A stretch of DNA of 64,000 bases from Diadema setosum (GCA_033980235.1 CM067070.1:5006978-5070977); one strand, 5' to 3'. Shown: positions 1-14,327, numbered from the stretch's first letter. Program-made: numbers and translations. The notes: generated by a model not told the origin, from the sequence alone.

Positions 1-2
1 CT

Positions 3-812
3 GAGGGCCAACCTTCCGCTGATATCCAGTACAGTGCTGGAGATGAGGATGGCAGTAGCCAGCCTGAATTTATCCCAGTATTTCCTATATTGTCACCAGA
101 CAGAGAGGGAGTAAACCAGGTAGGCGATGCACCCTCTAGTCAGAAAGGAAATACAGGTCAGTCAAGAGATGGAGATAAATCCTTTGGGGTGAGTCCCTTG
201 AGGGAGTTGGACCCTCAAACACCCCTAGATGAGGTGGCTGTATGTAAGGTGAGATCACCTCCCTTGTTTGCAGTACCTATAAAGGTAGGTAACCATTCTT
301 TAAAGGCAGTGGTGGACACTGCGGCGAAAATATCAATCGTATCCCACAAGGTGTATGAAAAGTTACAACCTTGTCCACAAAAGATCAGGGATGTGTTTAT
401 TTCTGCAGATGGCCGTGATTTGAGGATGCCAGGTATGATTGTAGACCCCATTCGGATCAAGCTAGGGGGTTGTGAGTTCTTGACGGAGGTTTGTGTGGCC
501 CCTATCGAAGGTGAAATGCTGTTGGGGTTAGATCTCCTCCGTAAGTATAGAATTATACTGCACCTACAACATTCACGGCTAGAAATTGGGAATGTTCGCA
601 TCCCAATGATGCATGGTGAACAGTCACCATATGGACGAGCTTCTTGCGTGTGCTTGTTGAAACGCGCAATCATCCCTCCAAACACCTTGAAGAGGATTAC
701 TGGTGTGATACACCAGCCAGAGAAAGATCTTGGGATTAAGTCTACCCAGGATATGCTTGGCGGTATCCCACGCTACTTATGCAGTAAGGTGAAAGGGATG
801 GGACAGGCATAG
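3..812 (+). CDS. Partial LTR-retroelement Gag/protease ORF, cut by the window edge
   Basis: The reading frame is open from the first bases of the window to a TAG at 810-812, so the true start lies outside; no in-frame ATG marks a start near the edge. The first third is acidic, low-complexity linker. From about nt 255 a retropepsin-like domain follows: a beta-strand run, then VVDTAA at 309-326 in the position of the catalytic DT/SG-A loop (Asp codon 315-317), and MLLGLDLL near 517-540 matching the I-L-G-x-D-x-L segment at the far end of retroviral-type proteases. Ala replaces the usual Gly after Asp-Thr. I know of DTAA variants in some Ty3/Gypsy-like elements, so this need not mean inactivity. 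No reverse transcriptase or integrase follows before the LTR, so the copy is either internally deleted or of a non-autonomous type. Family placement (Ty3/Gypsy-like) is an inference. Confidence 0.65.
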   Translation, partial: EGQPSADIQYSAGDEDGSSQPEFIPVFPILSPDREGVNQVGDAPSSQKGNTGQSRDGDKSFGVSPLRELDPQTPLDEVAVCKVRSPPLFAVPIKVGNHSLKAVVDTAAKISIVSHKVYEKLQPCPQKIRDVFISADGRDLRMPGMIVDPIRIKLGGCEFLTEVCVAPIEGEMLLGLDLLRKYRIILHLQHSRLEIGNVRIPMMHGEQSPYGRASCVCLLKRAIIPPNTLKRITGVIHQPEKDLGIKSTQDMLGGIPRYLCSKVKGMGQA

Positions 813-1702
813 ATATCAGGGCCAACCCCCTGTAAGGTGTTAACAGAGGTGTAACAAACCATCTCTATGCTTTTTCCTGTGATTGTGGAAGGTGGATTTA
901 TCACACCTTCTCGGTAGGGGTTTACCCTGCATAACTCCCCAGTATGCTGGGCGAGTAGCTTCCCTGGTGGTTAGGACACTAGGGAGGAGTATGTTTAAAA
1001 GGCGAGGAAGATCCCATCACCTTTCTTGGGTGTAAGAAGTACTCCCATGCCTGTTTGGAGCTGATACAGCCCAATACCTGTAAAGAGAGTGGTGGCTGTC
1101 ACCACTAGATATTAGTCCTATAACCTAATGGGAGGATCAGACCCCCACGCAAGTATAAAGTATAGTTTGTATAGAATTTTGTAGGATAAAAAGGATTTGG
1201 TTAGGTATCTGTTTGAAAACAAAATTAAAGGCATTTTTGGTTTTGGTGGTGAAAACAACATATTTGTTATGGTTCGCCAACTAAGCTTCAGTTGCATTCT
1301 ATGCACGTATTTGTTTTAAGAATGTTTTCTTTGGCGGTTTTTAATTGTATATTGGTGTTCCTTGTAATAGGAACAGTCTTATATTTTGGGACTCTGGTCA
1401 TCCCATGAGAGGGGTGTTTCCCCGATTTTAAGGTGTTGTTTTTAATGCTAGTTGGGGCTATAGGGTCTTTACTCCCTCCCAAGATCAACGGTCCCTTGCA
1501 CCTCCATTCAGTACATGAGTGACCTAGGCGGTGGCCCGCTGAACTGCCCTCGGCAGACCCCCGAGGGCTGGTCAGATTGTGCATTCCCATGGGTGGGGCT
1601 CTGCGAGATCCCCGGTTGTGCGGGATTTGGGGGTTATAGTTAGGTCTTTATTTTGGCCGGGGTTGATTTTTTTTTCCTATTATGCCCCTTGTTTTTTAAA
1701 AC
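813..1702 (+). other. Internal 3' region of the LTR element, no intact ORF
   Basis: Lies between the protease ORF stop and the polypurine tract. No frame stays open for a useful length and I recognise no RT, RNase H, integrase or envelope motif. It is probably a 3' untranslated or decayed segment of the element. Confidence 0.4.
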
Positions 1703-1716
1703 GGGGGGGGGGGGAA
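1703..1716 (+). other. Polypurine tract (plus-strand primer) of the LTR element
   Basis: Twelve G residues followed by AA directly abut the TG that opens the LTR at 1717. This is the expected place and composition for a retroelement polypurine tract, and it sets the left LTR boundary. Confidence 0.7.
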
Positions 1717-1906
1717 TGTAGTAGTAGCGCCCCCTAGCGGTTTCACCCTAACCCCCCTGTCTACAGGGGAGGTATAAAAGGGATTGCCAGTGCGCGCATC
1801 CCTCAGTTGTGACCTGGAACCTGATTGAAAGACATACTGACTGAGCTACAAGACAAGTTACAGTTGCAACTCACCAGTAGTGCCGGTAAGTAATACCGTT
1901 ACTACA
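1717..1906 (+). repeat. 3' LTR, 190 bp, TGTAGTA...TACTACA termini
   Basis: Starts right after the polypurine tract with TGTAGTA and ends with the exact reverse complement TACTACA at 1900-1906, so the LTR has a 7-bp terminal inverted repeat and canonical TG...CA ends. A TATA box (TATAAAA, 1773-1779) lies about 56 bp inside, consistent with a pol II promoter at the U3/R border. No AATAAA is evident within. The matching 5' LTR is outside the window, so identity between LTRs and the target duplication cannot be checked. Confidence 0.75.
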
Positions 1907-1918
1907 ACAGTACATCCA

Positions 1919-1992
1919 GACGGTAGTACCACGGTTCTTCCATGGTGGTACCACGGTCCTTCCATGCTAGTACCACAGTACTTCAAGTATCA
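1919..1992 (+). repeat. Short tandem repeat, about 23-bp units containing GTACCACGGT
   Basis: Just 3' of the LTR, three imperfect units carry GTACCAC followed by a CTTC block, with a CCATG/CCATGC junction. It resembles in style, but is not identical to, the GTACCAT array at 6.08-6.5 kb. Confidence 0.5.
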
Positions 1993-2640
1993 CATAGTAT
2001 CACATCATCCACAGAACTATACTAGTATATAACTGTACTAGCACAAAATAATACTTTAAGTTCAACCCACTCACCTAATATCTTATCATATGCTTTGCAT
2101 GGCTAATTGTGGTAGCTTGAATGAAATGCTCATTATAAGCAATAATCTATGCCATTGCACGTCTGCATGACCTTGTGGAGATCAATATGAAGTAATATGA
2201 TTTAGTGGGTTTGGTGCTGTTGTATTTCGATGTACTATGAGATACCTAGCAAGTATTAAATGAGTGTGTGATGTCAGATGAAACGTAACCAAAAGTGTTG
2301 ATCACTGACTTCAATAAATTCACACACACACACACCATTCACATGAATGTTTTCTCAGTGCAGCTCAAAGTAAAAAAAAAAAACAACAACTAAAATCCAA
2401 GGACTCCACATGCCCATTCACCCCACACTTTTGATCACGGGATTCACAGGTAGATTTCTATGCTTTAGGTCCTACACTAAATGTTACACCACGCAAACGA
2501 AGGCTTTGGAACTGGTCAGTATACTGTTCAAGATATCTGGCTTAAACCATTTTTATTTATGAGGCATCAGCCATCAAAAATAAATCCAGAGAAAACACAG
2601 CGTGTCTACAGAGTTCTTAAATTGTGGTTGACAAGTAAGC

Positions 2641-2953
2641 TGTGGCTCTGTTTATATAGCGGAAGGCCGCCGCTTAACCTTAAAACTGGTTGACAAGTAT
2701 ACAGCTGTGGCACTGTTTATATAGCGGAAGGCCGCCGCTTAAACTGTAACATTAACGTACATATGTTCTAATCACAATGGCCGACAAAACTGAGACTAAA
2801 ACAGTATAGACTAACGTTAGATAGCCTATCCTATACCAGGATACAGACTGTAGGCCCTACACTACAGTACGTACGTTAACCAGCAGGGACTGTTACTTTT
2901 TCTAGTACAGCTTAACTACAGGCACTGTTTATATAGCGGGAGGCCGCCGCTGT
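2641..2953 (+). repeat. Three copies of a 30-bp motif ending in GGCCGCCGCT
   Basis: The motif CTGTTTATATAGCGGAAGG plus CCGCCGCT occurs at 2647-2674, 2713-2740 and, with one base changed, 2923-2951. The first two copies are also followed or preceded by GGTTGACAAGTA, so they form a tandem duplication of about 66 bp. The third is separated by about 180 bp. No ORF spans them. Confidence 0.7.
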
Positions 2954-4136
2954 TTACAAACATGGATTGTAGTACATGGTTGTACCAAGTATAAATCTAA
3001 GACCTAATAATAAAAGCTACCTGCTACTAGTGCTAGGATAGTCCAGCACTAGCGCGGTAGTCGATATGTCGGTAGCAGTCCCGTCGACAGTTAGATCTGA
3101 CAGTAACACAGCCACAGGCGCTAGAAATCATCCGTAGAATCTTGGAAGAAAACTCTGGCCGCTGACGATGAAACTAGGAGGGTGGTATTCACTGTTCACT
3201 GATGTTCACTGCCGTGCTGGGCGCCCGCGTCGTCGAAAGAAACAGCTTGAAACCAAGAAGGGACCTTGCTGTGCACGAGTACTGCAATGATGGCAGGTTC
3301 AGACGTCAGTGTAGGGACCAATGCGAGGTTAGCTCCCTACGCCACGGAGATAGCCTAGTCTGATGTGATACTGCATACTACTGTCAATGTCCAATCAGAA
3401 GTCTACGCAGTGCATAGGCTAGGGCGATGTATGACTGATAAAAAAACCTTGGTAGATTCTAGCAGTAATCTAGCGTCAGAGGAGTGCCTGCTATTCCGGG
3501 GTTGGAATTATCCAAAAATAATGCTCAGTCCAAAATATGAATCCACCATCAGAATCAGTATATATAGGCAACTGTGCAGAACACAACTGAGGTCTACGTA
3601 GACCGATCGAGTAGGTGACCTACAGTGAAGTAGCTAATCTCAAAGTCAATAAAAACTCATCACTGACAGTATCGTGTGCCCGAGTCACAAGCACGTGCCA
3701 GATCTAAGCAGAATAGAGACAAACTGGTGATCACTCTATGAAAGTTGCAGCAGGACTGACTAAATTTTGGGGCCTGCATGCATATGCAAACTTACCCCGC
3801 AATATTCAAGCGCAGCTCGATCTCAATGGCCACAAAGGCAAAACTATTTTGATTGGCTAAAGAATACTGAATATATTACGTAACTTAAAATGATTGGCTG
3901 TCATAAAGATAATTATTCATTATTACCTCATTTGCATAAAAACCAGACATCACATGACATTGCAGACAGGAAGTGACATGGGCATCCAGGGTACGTCTAG
4001 CCTGCAATGCCTGTACAATGTATACACACAAATAAGCAACCATCTACAGTAGATGTTGAAAAGCTATGTACACTTGTAACTGTGTATGTGTGTGTTAGAA
4101 AAAACCTACAGCAGTGTATATATGCACACTGCATAT
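2954..4136. other. No gene recognised
   Basis: Mixed-composition sequence. The short open frames here (for example 3365-3601) show no recognisable domain or codon signal. I see no RNA gene. Confidence 0.4.
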
Positions 4137-4310
4137 TATACAAATGATGCACAGGTTAGAGTGCGTTAGTGTAGGCGTAGTGCACTCGAGGGCATTTACA
4201 ATTGTGAAACATGCACGAGGCGAAGCCGAGTGAATGTTGCACTACATTGTATACCCGAGAGTGAGCTACGCCTACACTAACGCCACGAAATAATCCTGTG
4301 CATCATTTGT
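4137..4310. repeat. Inverted repeat (hairpin), arms about 50 bp
   Basis: The left arm (CAAATGATGCACAGG ... GCGTTAGTGTAGGCGTAG, 4141-4190) is matched in reverse complement by the right arm (CTACGCCTACACTAACGC ... CCTGTGCATCATTTG, about 4265-4309). The loop is about 70 bp. A single mobile hairpin or MITE relic is the likeliest explanation. Confidence 0.65.
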
Positions 4311-4311
4311 T

Positions 4312-4959
4312 TTATAAAATGGGTCGAAAATTCGAAAACTAACATCATTTTTCAGCGTTTTTCATGTACCTTTGTGGGTCAAGACGTCCGAAGATAATTC
4401 GTCCCAAACTTTTACGCACGTCGCACTCGTGGAAGTCCCGCACATACAGTATAAGTATAATGGGGGGTTGGGTTTCCGGACACCCGCATGAAAACTTACT
4501 TATTTTACATAGAATATGCACCCTTTACCTTAAAGACTTGATATAGACTCCTCATATAGGCATACTAGACAACATACTCTGAAAACGGCGTGAGAATTAA
4601 CCTGCTAAATCGTTGGATTTGCTCTTCAAAGTGACTCCATGTACGCGTCCGGTCCCATAACGCTTGGTCTACTGTACTGTACAAAGTGTACGTATAGTAC
4701 AGTATACGTACGTACGCCACATATGTTATGCACAAGGGAAGACAGGCCGGCCGGCCGGCAGCCCGAACTACTGAAGTTGTTTACAGGATTGACAGCGCGT
4801 ACGCGTATGCATGCAATTCATCAAAGGAGCCGCCGCGCGCACAGACGATCGGCAATCTACCATAGGATTACAGGCAGTGCAGTTGTACTGAAGTAAAGGA
4901 AGGAGGTGTGTCTCATTTCAGCGCTTCCTATTGGCTACATTCTTGAACCCATTTTATAA
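4312..4959. repeat. Candidate 648-bp element with 13-bp perfect inverted ends
   Basis: TTATAAAATGGGT at 4312-4324 is the exact reverse complement of ACCCATTTTATAA at 4947-4959. The inside is mixed sequence without coding support. It adjoins the hairpin at 4137-4310, so the two may be parts of one larger non-autonomous element. No clear target duplication was seen. Confidence 0.35.
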
Positions 4960-6060
4960 CACACTGTATTACAACTACAACAAAAATATGCACTGTATGC
5001 ATATCCTCTTCATGCATTATCATAATAGATACTAGTAGACAAATGTTGAGCTACTACAACCTTAAATCATGTATTCATCAACCTCATGCAGGTCCACTCA
5101 TTAGGATTCTTTGAGGAAAACTGGCATTTCGAACTTAATAATTCTTTTCTTAATGTAAATTGCACAAAGGAGATTGGCGAATGAGGTGGATGAAAGCACT
5201 GTACGATAAGATATGATGGTTTCACCAACATCACACCATGAGCCGTTTCAAAATCAACACAGACAGCAACAGTCCTTAGGAATTTGCAAAATAATCCACA
5301 AAAAAAAAGTAATTTTCTGTTTTTAATAAAGACTTACTTTAACGTTGTAATACAACTGCAGAAAAACAAGATTTGATATTTTGAATGATTTCATGACAAA
5401 TAGAACACAGTGAATACTTTGGTGGTACTTGGCAGTTGGCACATAATACTGGTGTTTCATTTAGCACACAAAGTTACAATACTCATGGTAATTCCCGTAA
5501 TCCTGGCCTTAAAATTACACACACACATACATATTAAGAAAAGTGCATTTCAATTATGCAACTGTATCTAAGCAACAAATAACAAGACTCTAGTGGGTCT
5601 TGTACTCATACATTTAACTCAAAGGGGAAAACTTGATTTCACGCATCCAACCCAGTTGATAAAGTACAGTAATCCTTGCCTAAGTCAAATCGAAAGGGAC
5701 TTGAAGAAATCCTTCGAGTTGCGCGCATTTCAACTATTTGAAGTAAAACAGGGCCTGACACAATCACTTGCACACTTTCCCGGGGCTAGTAAAATCTTAT
5801 GTCGGGCAAGTGAACAAATTAAAATGAAGAAATTCACTTACCCATAGGCAAGTAAAATGTAATAAAAAAAATGAGGAAAAATGTGGAAATCTTTAGGCTG
5901 TTTAATGCCTAATTCATAGTTTTTGCAAACTACAGAATCACTTGTAACAATATCCCAATGCTATGAAAGGCCAAGCTTAAGTGATTAGATTATTAAAGAG
6001 GAAATTATCATTTTCAATGTTTTTGACTTTCTTGGGGCAAGTCAACTTTGCAAGATTATG
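4960..6060. other. No gene recognised
   Basis: AT-rich sequence. The 84-codon open frame at 5593-5847 has no recognisable domain and I do not support it as a gene. Confidence 0.4.
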
Positions 6061-6079
6061 GTAGCAGTACCATATGCCA

Positions 6080-6500
6080 GTCAAACAAGTACCATAAGGT
6101 ACCATGAAAGTACCATAGAAAACTGTGAAAGTACCACAAAGTGCAATGAAAATGTCCAAGAGTACCATGGAGTACTATGAAAGTATCACAGAGAACCATG
6201 AAAGTACTATAGAGACCCATGAAAGTATCACGTGTGAGGATGGCACTCTGTTCAGTATAACATCAACCATATAATAAATATTGTAATTTCATTGTAATAC
6301 CGTAACATCTATGGTACATTCATGGTAGTACTATGGTACATTATGGTACTTCTATATTTTCAAATAGTACTTTCCTATTCCGTACGGTACTTCTGTGGTA
6401 GTACTATGGTAGTACTATGGTACAAATGAATTTACCATGGTTACTATGGTAATACCATGGTAATACCATAGTAATACCATGGTACTTAATGGTACTTTTT
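6080..6500. repeat. Degenerate GTACCAT/ATGGTAC array in two mirrored halves
   Basis: From 6080 to 6235 the units read GTACCATGAAA with a period of about 15 bp. From 6310 to 6500 the units read the other way (ATGGTAGTACT, CCATGGTAAT). The two halves flank about 75 bp of unrelated sequence, so the whole can fold into a large imperfect hairpin. Confidence 0.6.
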
Positions 6501-7497
6501 TATATATATGTAAAATCCCGAAATTGGCGTAATTTGGCACTATTTTACAAGGTTGATAGCAGCAAGAAATAAGAGATGCATAATTTTCTTTACAATGTAG
6601 ACAAATTTCCAGTACACACTGGTACAAGTCACCTCACATGAGCATTTGAAAAATAAAGATCAATATTGCATAAAGTAAAAGTAATCGTTTGCTTCATTTA
6701 GCGATGTCGCTCATTTACATTCGCTTGCCAGAGCAATCTGTCAAATTCTTAGTGTAATTTGTTTGGCACTAAGTGGACTGTTATAAGATACGAAAAGTCA
6801 TAGGTATATTCACCGTACATTCAAATCACAAACATGTTGAATTTTTCAGTTAGAAAACAGTAAATATTGTAATACGCAAAAACCAACCAACGTGTGTATT
6901 CGAGTCTGCAGAAAAGTTCGTTGACCCATATTGAGCGCCTGTGGAAGCATACCCCTATGAGACGGTGCTTCCGCTACGCGTTCACCTACTGTGCGCGGAT
7001 GAAGCGACGTATCTAAGCGTATACGTCTGTTTACAACCAGACGCGCAATAGACTTGATTGCATGAACCGACGCAAACCTCCTCGCGCGCTGTAACGGGCA
7101 GAAAATCACTGTCCGAAATTTCAACCTGATTTTCCCCACGTCAATACTCACTGCATGCAGATAATCATGTTATAAATTTACAATGGTTAGAAAGAACAGG
7201 TCTTGGGCGTTCTTGTGGTGTAACGTTTGTCTAGATTAACAGTCGATAACTACGTGATTTCATCCGTTGAAAAAGTCCATATTTTCAAACGCGTTTTTCT
7301 CCGATTCACATTTGCGCACTTGCCGGTCGGAAACGTCGGTTCATGTTTTCACCGACGATATGCTAGAATTTTCGGAACCAATCAGAATATCTCCTGGCAG
7401 AGCACTAAATATGCATTTTCTTGAACTCATCACGCATTATAAAAACCACAACTCACAGCATGTAAATAGACTTATTTAGTTTGGGTTGATTTTTTTT
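6501..7497. other. No gene recognised
   Basis: No supported coding region. The short open frames at 6846-7151 and 7227-7479 overlap one another in different frames and show no domain. Confidence 0.4.
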
Positions 7498-7635
7498 AAT
7501 CAACCATTGTTGGACTGTAAATTGCACCCTAAGTCTCGCCTGAAATAGACATTATGATTTGCTTATTTCATTTCAGTTTACATTCCAGACATAACTGAGG
7601 CTGCAGTATTTATATCATGCCAACAATGGTTGATT
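7498..7635. mobile_element. 138-bp MITE with 16-bp perfect terminal inverted repeats
   Basis: AATCAACCATTGTTGG (7498-7513) and CCAACAATGGTTGATT (7620-7635) are exact reverse complements. The interior is 106 bp without coding capacity. Size and ends fit a miniature inverted-repeat transposable element; superfamily not assigned. Confidence 0.65.
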
Positions 7636-7707
7636 CATTTATTTATTTGCTCAGTTTTTCTATAAGAATAGTTATTGATAATGATAGTAACAATAATTAT
7701 TATAATG

Positions 7708-9483
7708 ACTAGACTCGGAATTTGTCAAGACTGACAAATTAGGTGATCCGATCTTTTTTTAATCAATGATTTGAGTCCTGATCCCAATATAGGCATCTGA
7801 CGATAGCGCAAAGTCTCAGCTACAACATATTAAAATCTGGAAGAAATTCACGGAAAGTTAAGTGAGCTAGTGCTCGATAAAGACAATCATGTCAATTTTC
7901 ACATCTAGAAAAATTTCCTCCCATAGAGATAACACGTTATAACGAAGATACAAAAAGAAGTACATATGACATTTGACCCCCCACTTTGCACAGACAAGAT
8001 GGCATCTGAGCAAAAAGTGGTTATTTTGTGAAATGATCCTTGTAACATGGTCTTTACGTGTGCAAAATATGGGAAAGATAGGACATATTCACCAAGATAC
8101 AAGGTAAAACATTTATGACCTTTGACCCTAATTTACATACCCAAGATGGTGTCCGATCAAGTAGTTGTTATTTTATGAAATGATGTACGTGATATGAACT
8201 AAACATGTGCAAAATATTGGGCTGATAGGATTTGTTTTTGCTGAGTTATTGCAAAGAAAGTTGCAAATAGAAAGGAATATGAAAATACATCAACGATAAG
8301 CTTTAATTTCAACCAAGTTTTTGGACGTGATCCCGACACCGTATGAAAAAATAAAGGGCACATAACGATAGCCCAAAGTCTCAGCTACAACATATTAAAA
8401 TCTGGGAGAAATTCACTGAAGCATAAGTGAGCTAGTTCTCGAAAAAGATAGTCATGTCAATTTTCATTTCCAGAAAAACTGCACTCCCATAGAGATAACA
8501 CGTAAACTGGTCAAATTTGACAAGATTACTTTCAATCAATTTTTACGAGGTGATGCCGTCATCCAATCAAAATGTTGTTATTAATGAAAGAGCATTTAAT
8601 TAGCTACAACATACTGGAAGCTGGGTGAAAATTGGCAAAGGATAAGTGAGATACGCTCGAGTGAACTTGAAATTTGATGACGTCATTTTGAAAATTTACT
8701 TTTTTTACTTTATTAAGAAATTTGATATCTTTTAAACATTTTGCCAGCATCGCCAACCCATGAAACAACATGTACAACGCATCAGCTTTTAGAATATGTA
8801 AAGAAAATGGGGGGTCACTGTCCATCCTGACGAGTAAAATCGGGGTTAAAATTGGCGGTTTTTTGGCATTGTTGCACTGTATATCGCCATTGACGCGCGC
8901 GCGGAATTTCAACTTTGACGGGCCCGTATGACGTCATATTGAGTCGGATTGACTTGAAACTTGGTAGAAATATTCCTTGACATTTCAGGCATCCGATAAG
9001 TGTAAAAAAACGGGAAATTTCCATTGCATATGAGCTGTGCGTGCGTAAATGTGCGTGCGCGTACGCGTCCGTCCAATTTTTTTCAATTTTTCAAAAAATG
9101 TTCCAAATGGTCTGAAACGTGTGCAAAAAAAAATTGAGCTCGATTTGAGCATACAAATATTTCAACGCGCGCGTACGCGCACGTTTCAAAAGAAAATATG
9201 AATTTTGAGAATATGAGTAGAATGCGCATCAGTTGAAATATATGTGACGTAAATTTAATTGAAAAAACTCTATTCCATTATTGAGATATGATTGAGAATG
9301 TGTTTTCATATAATGACGTCATAGTGACGTCACGATCGACCAATCACAATGATACATTAGATTTGTCATCTTTGGGACATGATACATATATGGTATGAGT
9401 TTGAAGTTGATACTCTGAGTACTTTCTGAGTACGTAGATACACAACTTTTGTCCAGAAATAAAGAAAGAAGAAGAAGAAGAAG
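7708..9483 (+). repeat. Family R repeat, copy R1 (one central block)
   Basis: Begins with ACTAGACTCGG and the 5' palindrome AATTTGTCA/TGACAAATT, then AGGTGATCCGA. It continues through a central block with DR1-like sites at 7967-7979 (degenerate) and 8116-8128 (exact), and a 3' part with CRE palindromes TGACGTCA at 8678, 8929, 9314 and 9325 and a purine-pyrimidine CG-rich stretch near 9160. It ends in a (GAA)n-like tail at 9460-9483; the terminal hairpin seen in R2, R4 and R5 is missing, so the 3' tip is truncated. No conserved coding frame: the open frames here are interrupted in sister copies. Confidence 0.85.
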
Positions 9484-9956
9484 TGTTCCATTGCGCTGAC
9501 GGGGGAACTAATCCATGAAGAACAACCTCGAGAGATTGTTACGATAATCAAAACTGTTTTGGGCTATCGGCATCTGAAAAACATTATTCTAGCTCTGGAC
9601 TTGACTCCGCCACTAATTAATATAACGTAACCCTCACTAAAAGAACGCATTGTGCCACACATAAAAGGCGGATTACACATCGGAAAGCCATCATCCGCCA
9701 CCAGGCTTCTAGAAATGTCTTTTGTATCGATACAGTACTGAGGTCATACTCCAGCCAAATGTTTTGATAAAATCATTAGTCTACCTGAAATGAAAATCAA
9801 GGAACGAACTGACCCCCCCCCCCCTTTTTTTGTTGTTGTTGTTGTTGTTGTTGAGTGAACGCTCCCTACATCCCCTTATACCCACATGAAGGCTACGACC
9901 ACATAGGAGCAAGTGCGCTGTTAGCTGTCGTGCTTGAAACAAAACACGGGCATTAT
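9484..9956. other. No gene; short (TTG)n tract
   Basis: Contains a C-run/T-run and a (TTG)n tract at about 9830-9853. No coding support. Confidence 0.5.
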
Positions 9957-10027
9957 ACATATATATGTATATATATATATATATATATATGATACATATA
10001 TATATATACATATATATATACATATAT

Positions 10028-10087
<60 letters not shown>

Positions 10088-10105
10088 CATATAATATATA
10101 TAGAT
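9957..10105. repeat. (TA)n microsatellite with interruptions
   Basis: Almost pure alternating TA with occasional CA/GA interruptions. The open frame across it encodes only Ile/Tyr repeats and is an artefact of the microsatellite. Confidence 0.95.
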
Positions 10106-10224
10106 GTTGATTGAATCGTTTCTTTACTCAAGAAAATATTTTACATTACACCACCGGTCTAGTTATCTCAAGGTTTCTTTGAAAATGCTGCAAGCATCAA
10201 AATATCAAACATCGTAATTTCTAT

Positions 10225-12880
<2,656 letters not shown>

Positions 12881-13255
12881 AGTGAATAAACCACTTCCAT
12901 AGCAGCATGAAAACATTTACATCGATACACATGAGATAAGACAAGAACACTTCATGCTTTTATTGCCCGAAATAACTTGCTCCTAAACAAAGTGTTCAAT
13001 TGAAGCGATGGGTTATCGCAGGTCCATCTCTCGCAAAATTGAATCACCCTTCGCAAATTTGGAGCGCTTTCTATACTAAGGCAAATGCATTCTATGGACC
13101 GGTGCAGAAAAAACAGACCGTCTGTAATCGGCCTTTGAACTTCTCTATTATGCTCATAATCCCCGAATTTTCTACGAGTGCGTCCAGGAATGTCTTTGTA
13201 TCAACATCCTGTCTATTCAATGAGGTACAATGTAACCTGATACTCTGGCCACCTG

Positions 13256-13432
13256 GGCCCCGTTGCAAGAAAGTTGCAATCAATTGCAAATAATTGCTAA
13301 TTTTGAAACAACCATTCTGATTGGCTCAGGGTCTGCCCTATTAAGAAGACATGCATGCAACAACGATTTTGATTGGCCAGTGACAATCAGTTGCAAGTTG
13401 CGTTTAAACGCAAAGTTTCTAGCAACGGGGCC
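13256..13432. mobile_element. 177-bp MITE, 11-bp TIR, CTG target duplication, empty site known
   Basis: Ends are GGCCCCGTTGC and GCAACGGGGCC, and the inverted repeat continues with one mismatch (next bases AAGAAA against TAGAAA). It is flanked by CTG at 13253-13255 and 13433-13435. The paralogous place in tandem copy 1 reads CACCTGGTCT at 10641-10650 with a single CTG (10644-10646), so copy 1 is the unoccupied site and the boundaries are exact. The interior is rich in GTTGCAA motifs. A 3-bp duplication suggests a PIF/Harbinger-related or CACTA-type mobiliser; which one is not decided. Confidence 0.85.
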
Positions 13433-14327
13433 CTGGTCTATTCAAAGTATTCTTGCGTAAAACATTCGCATATGTTAGGCTGTGTTTCACAATGATGAAT
13501 ATATAGGACCCCATAAAGGCAATAACCATCGGCTCTTGCGTTGCATGAATGTTATACAGAATATCCTCTATTTGGTTTGTTGGCCAAGTAGATTATTTGA
13601 ACGATCTTTGAATGACATAATCAGACTGTCATTCATAAGTATGAGAGAAAGGGAAAAAAAAACTTCAAGCAGCATCGAAGTTGAGTTTCGCAAACCAATC
13701 TTTCATTTGAGTTTCTCGGTTTTGTTTCAGCAATTATCCCTTTCATAATGTTGACAAGAGCCTGATGGGATTTTCAATATTCAAATAAATCATTGCATCT
13801 TTCTTGCTTTCTTTGACAACTTATGATAACTAAATCTGAAAAATCCACGCTATTGCGGTACCTGCCATCCACACAGAAGTTTCTTCTTTTTTTTTTTGTA
13901 TAAGAAGTTTGCTTTCTGGAATTATCCATTATGTCTGCCTACAGATATGACTTAAGGTTTCCATGGGATAAATAAAAGAGATCAACGAGCACATTTGTGA
14001 TTCAACAGTAGGGGGTTAAATGCTGCCAATTTTATGTACAATGTTATAATTGACTTAAACTCTACTGCCAAGAAGTATTGCTCATTACAAATCACATGAA
14101 ATAAGATTTCACATAGTGACAAGACAGAAGTTATTTGTTATAATATAATTATGATGAAAACTCATCACTGACCGGAAAGACTATTGTTTTGTGGAATTTT
14201 AGATTATTTATGAGGTCTTCCGGTCTTCAGGTGAAATACTGGAATCTATGCGATGAGGAGAAAGGTTGAAAGGGAGAGAAAGAGAGAGGGAGAAAAATAG
14301 GCTGGTCTTCTAAATGTTGTTCGATGA

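Noticed and set aside
215..685. 156-codon open frame antisense to the retroelement protease ORF
   Set aside because: Shadow of the real frame on the plus strand, which shows protease motifs.
5593..5847. 84-codon open frame
   Set aside because: No recognisable domain, AT-rich filler composition, no second copy to test conservation.
9781..10131. 116-codon open frame on the minus strand
   Set aside because: It is a translation of the (TA)n microsatellite (Ile/Tyr repeats) with no domain.
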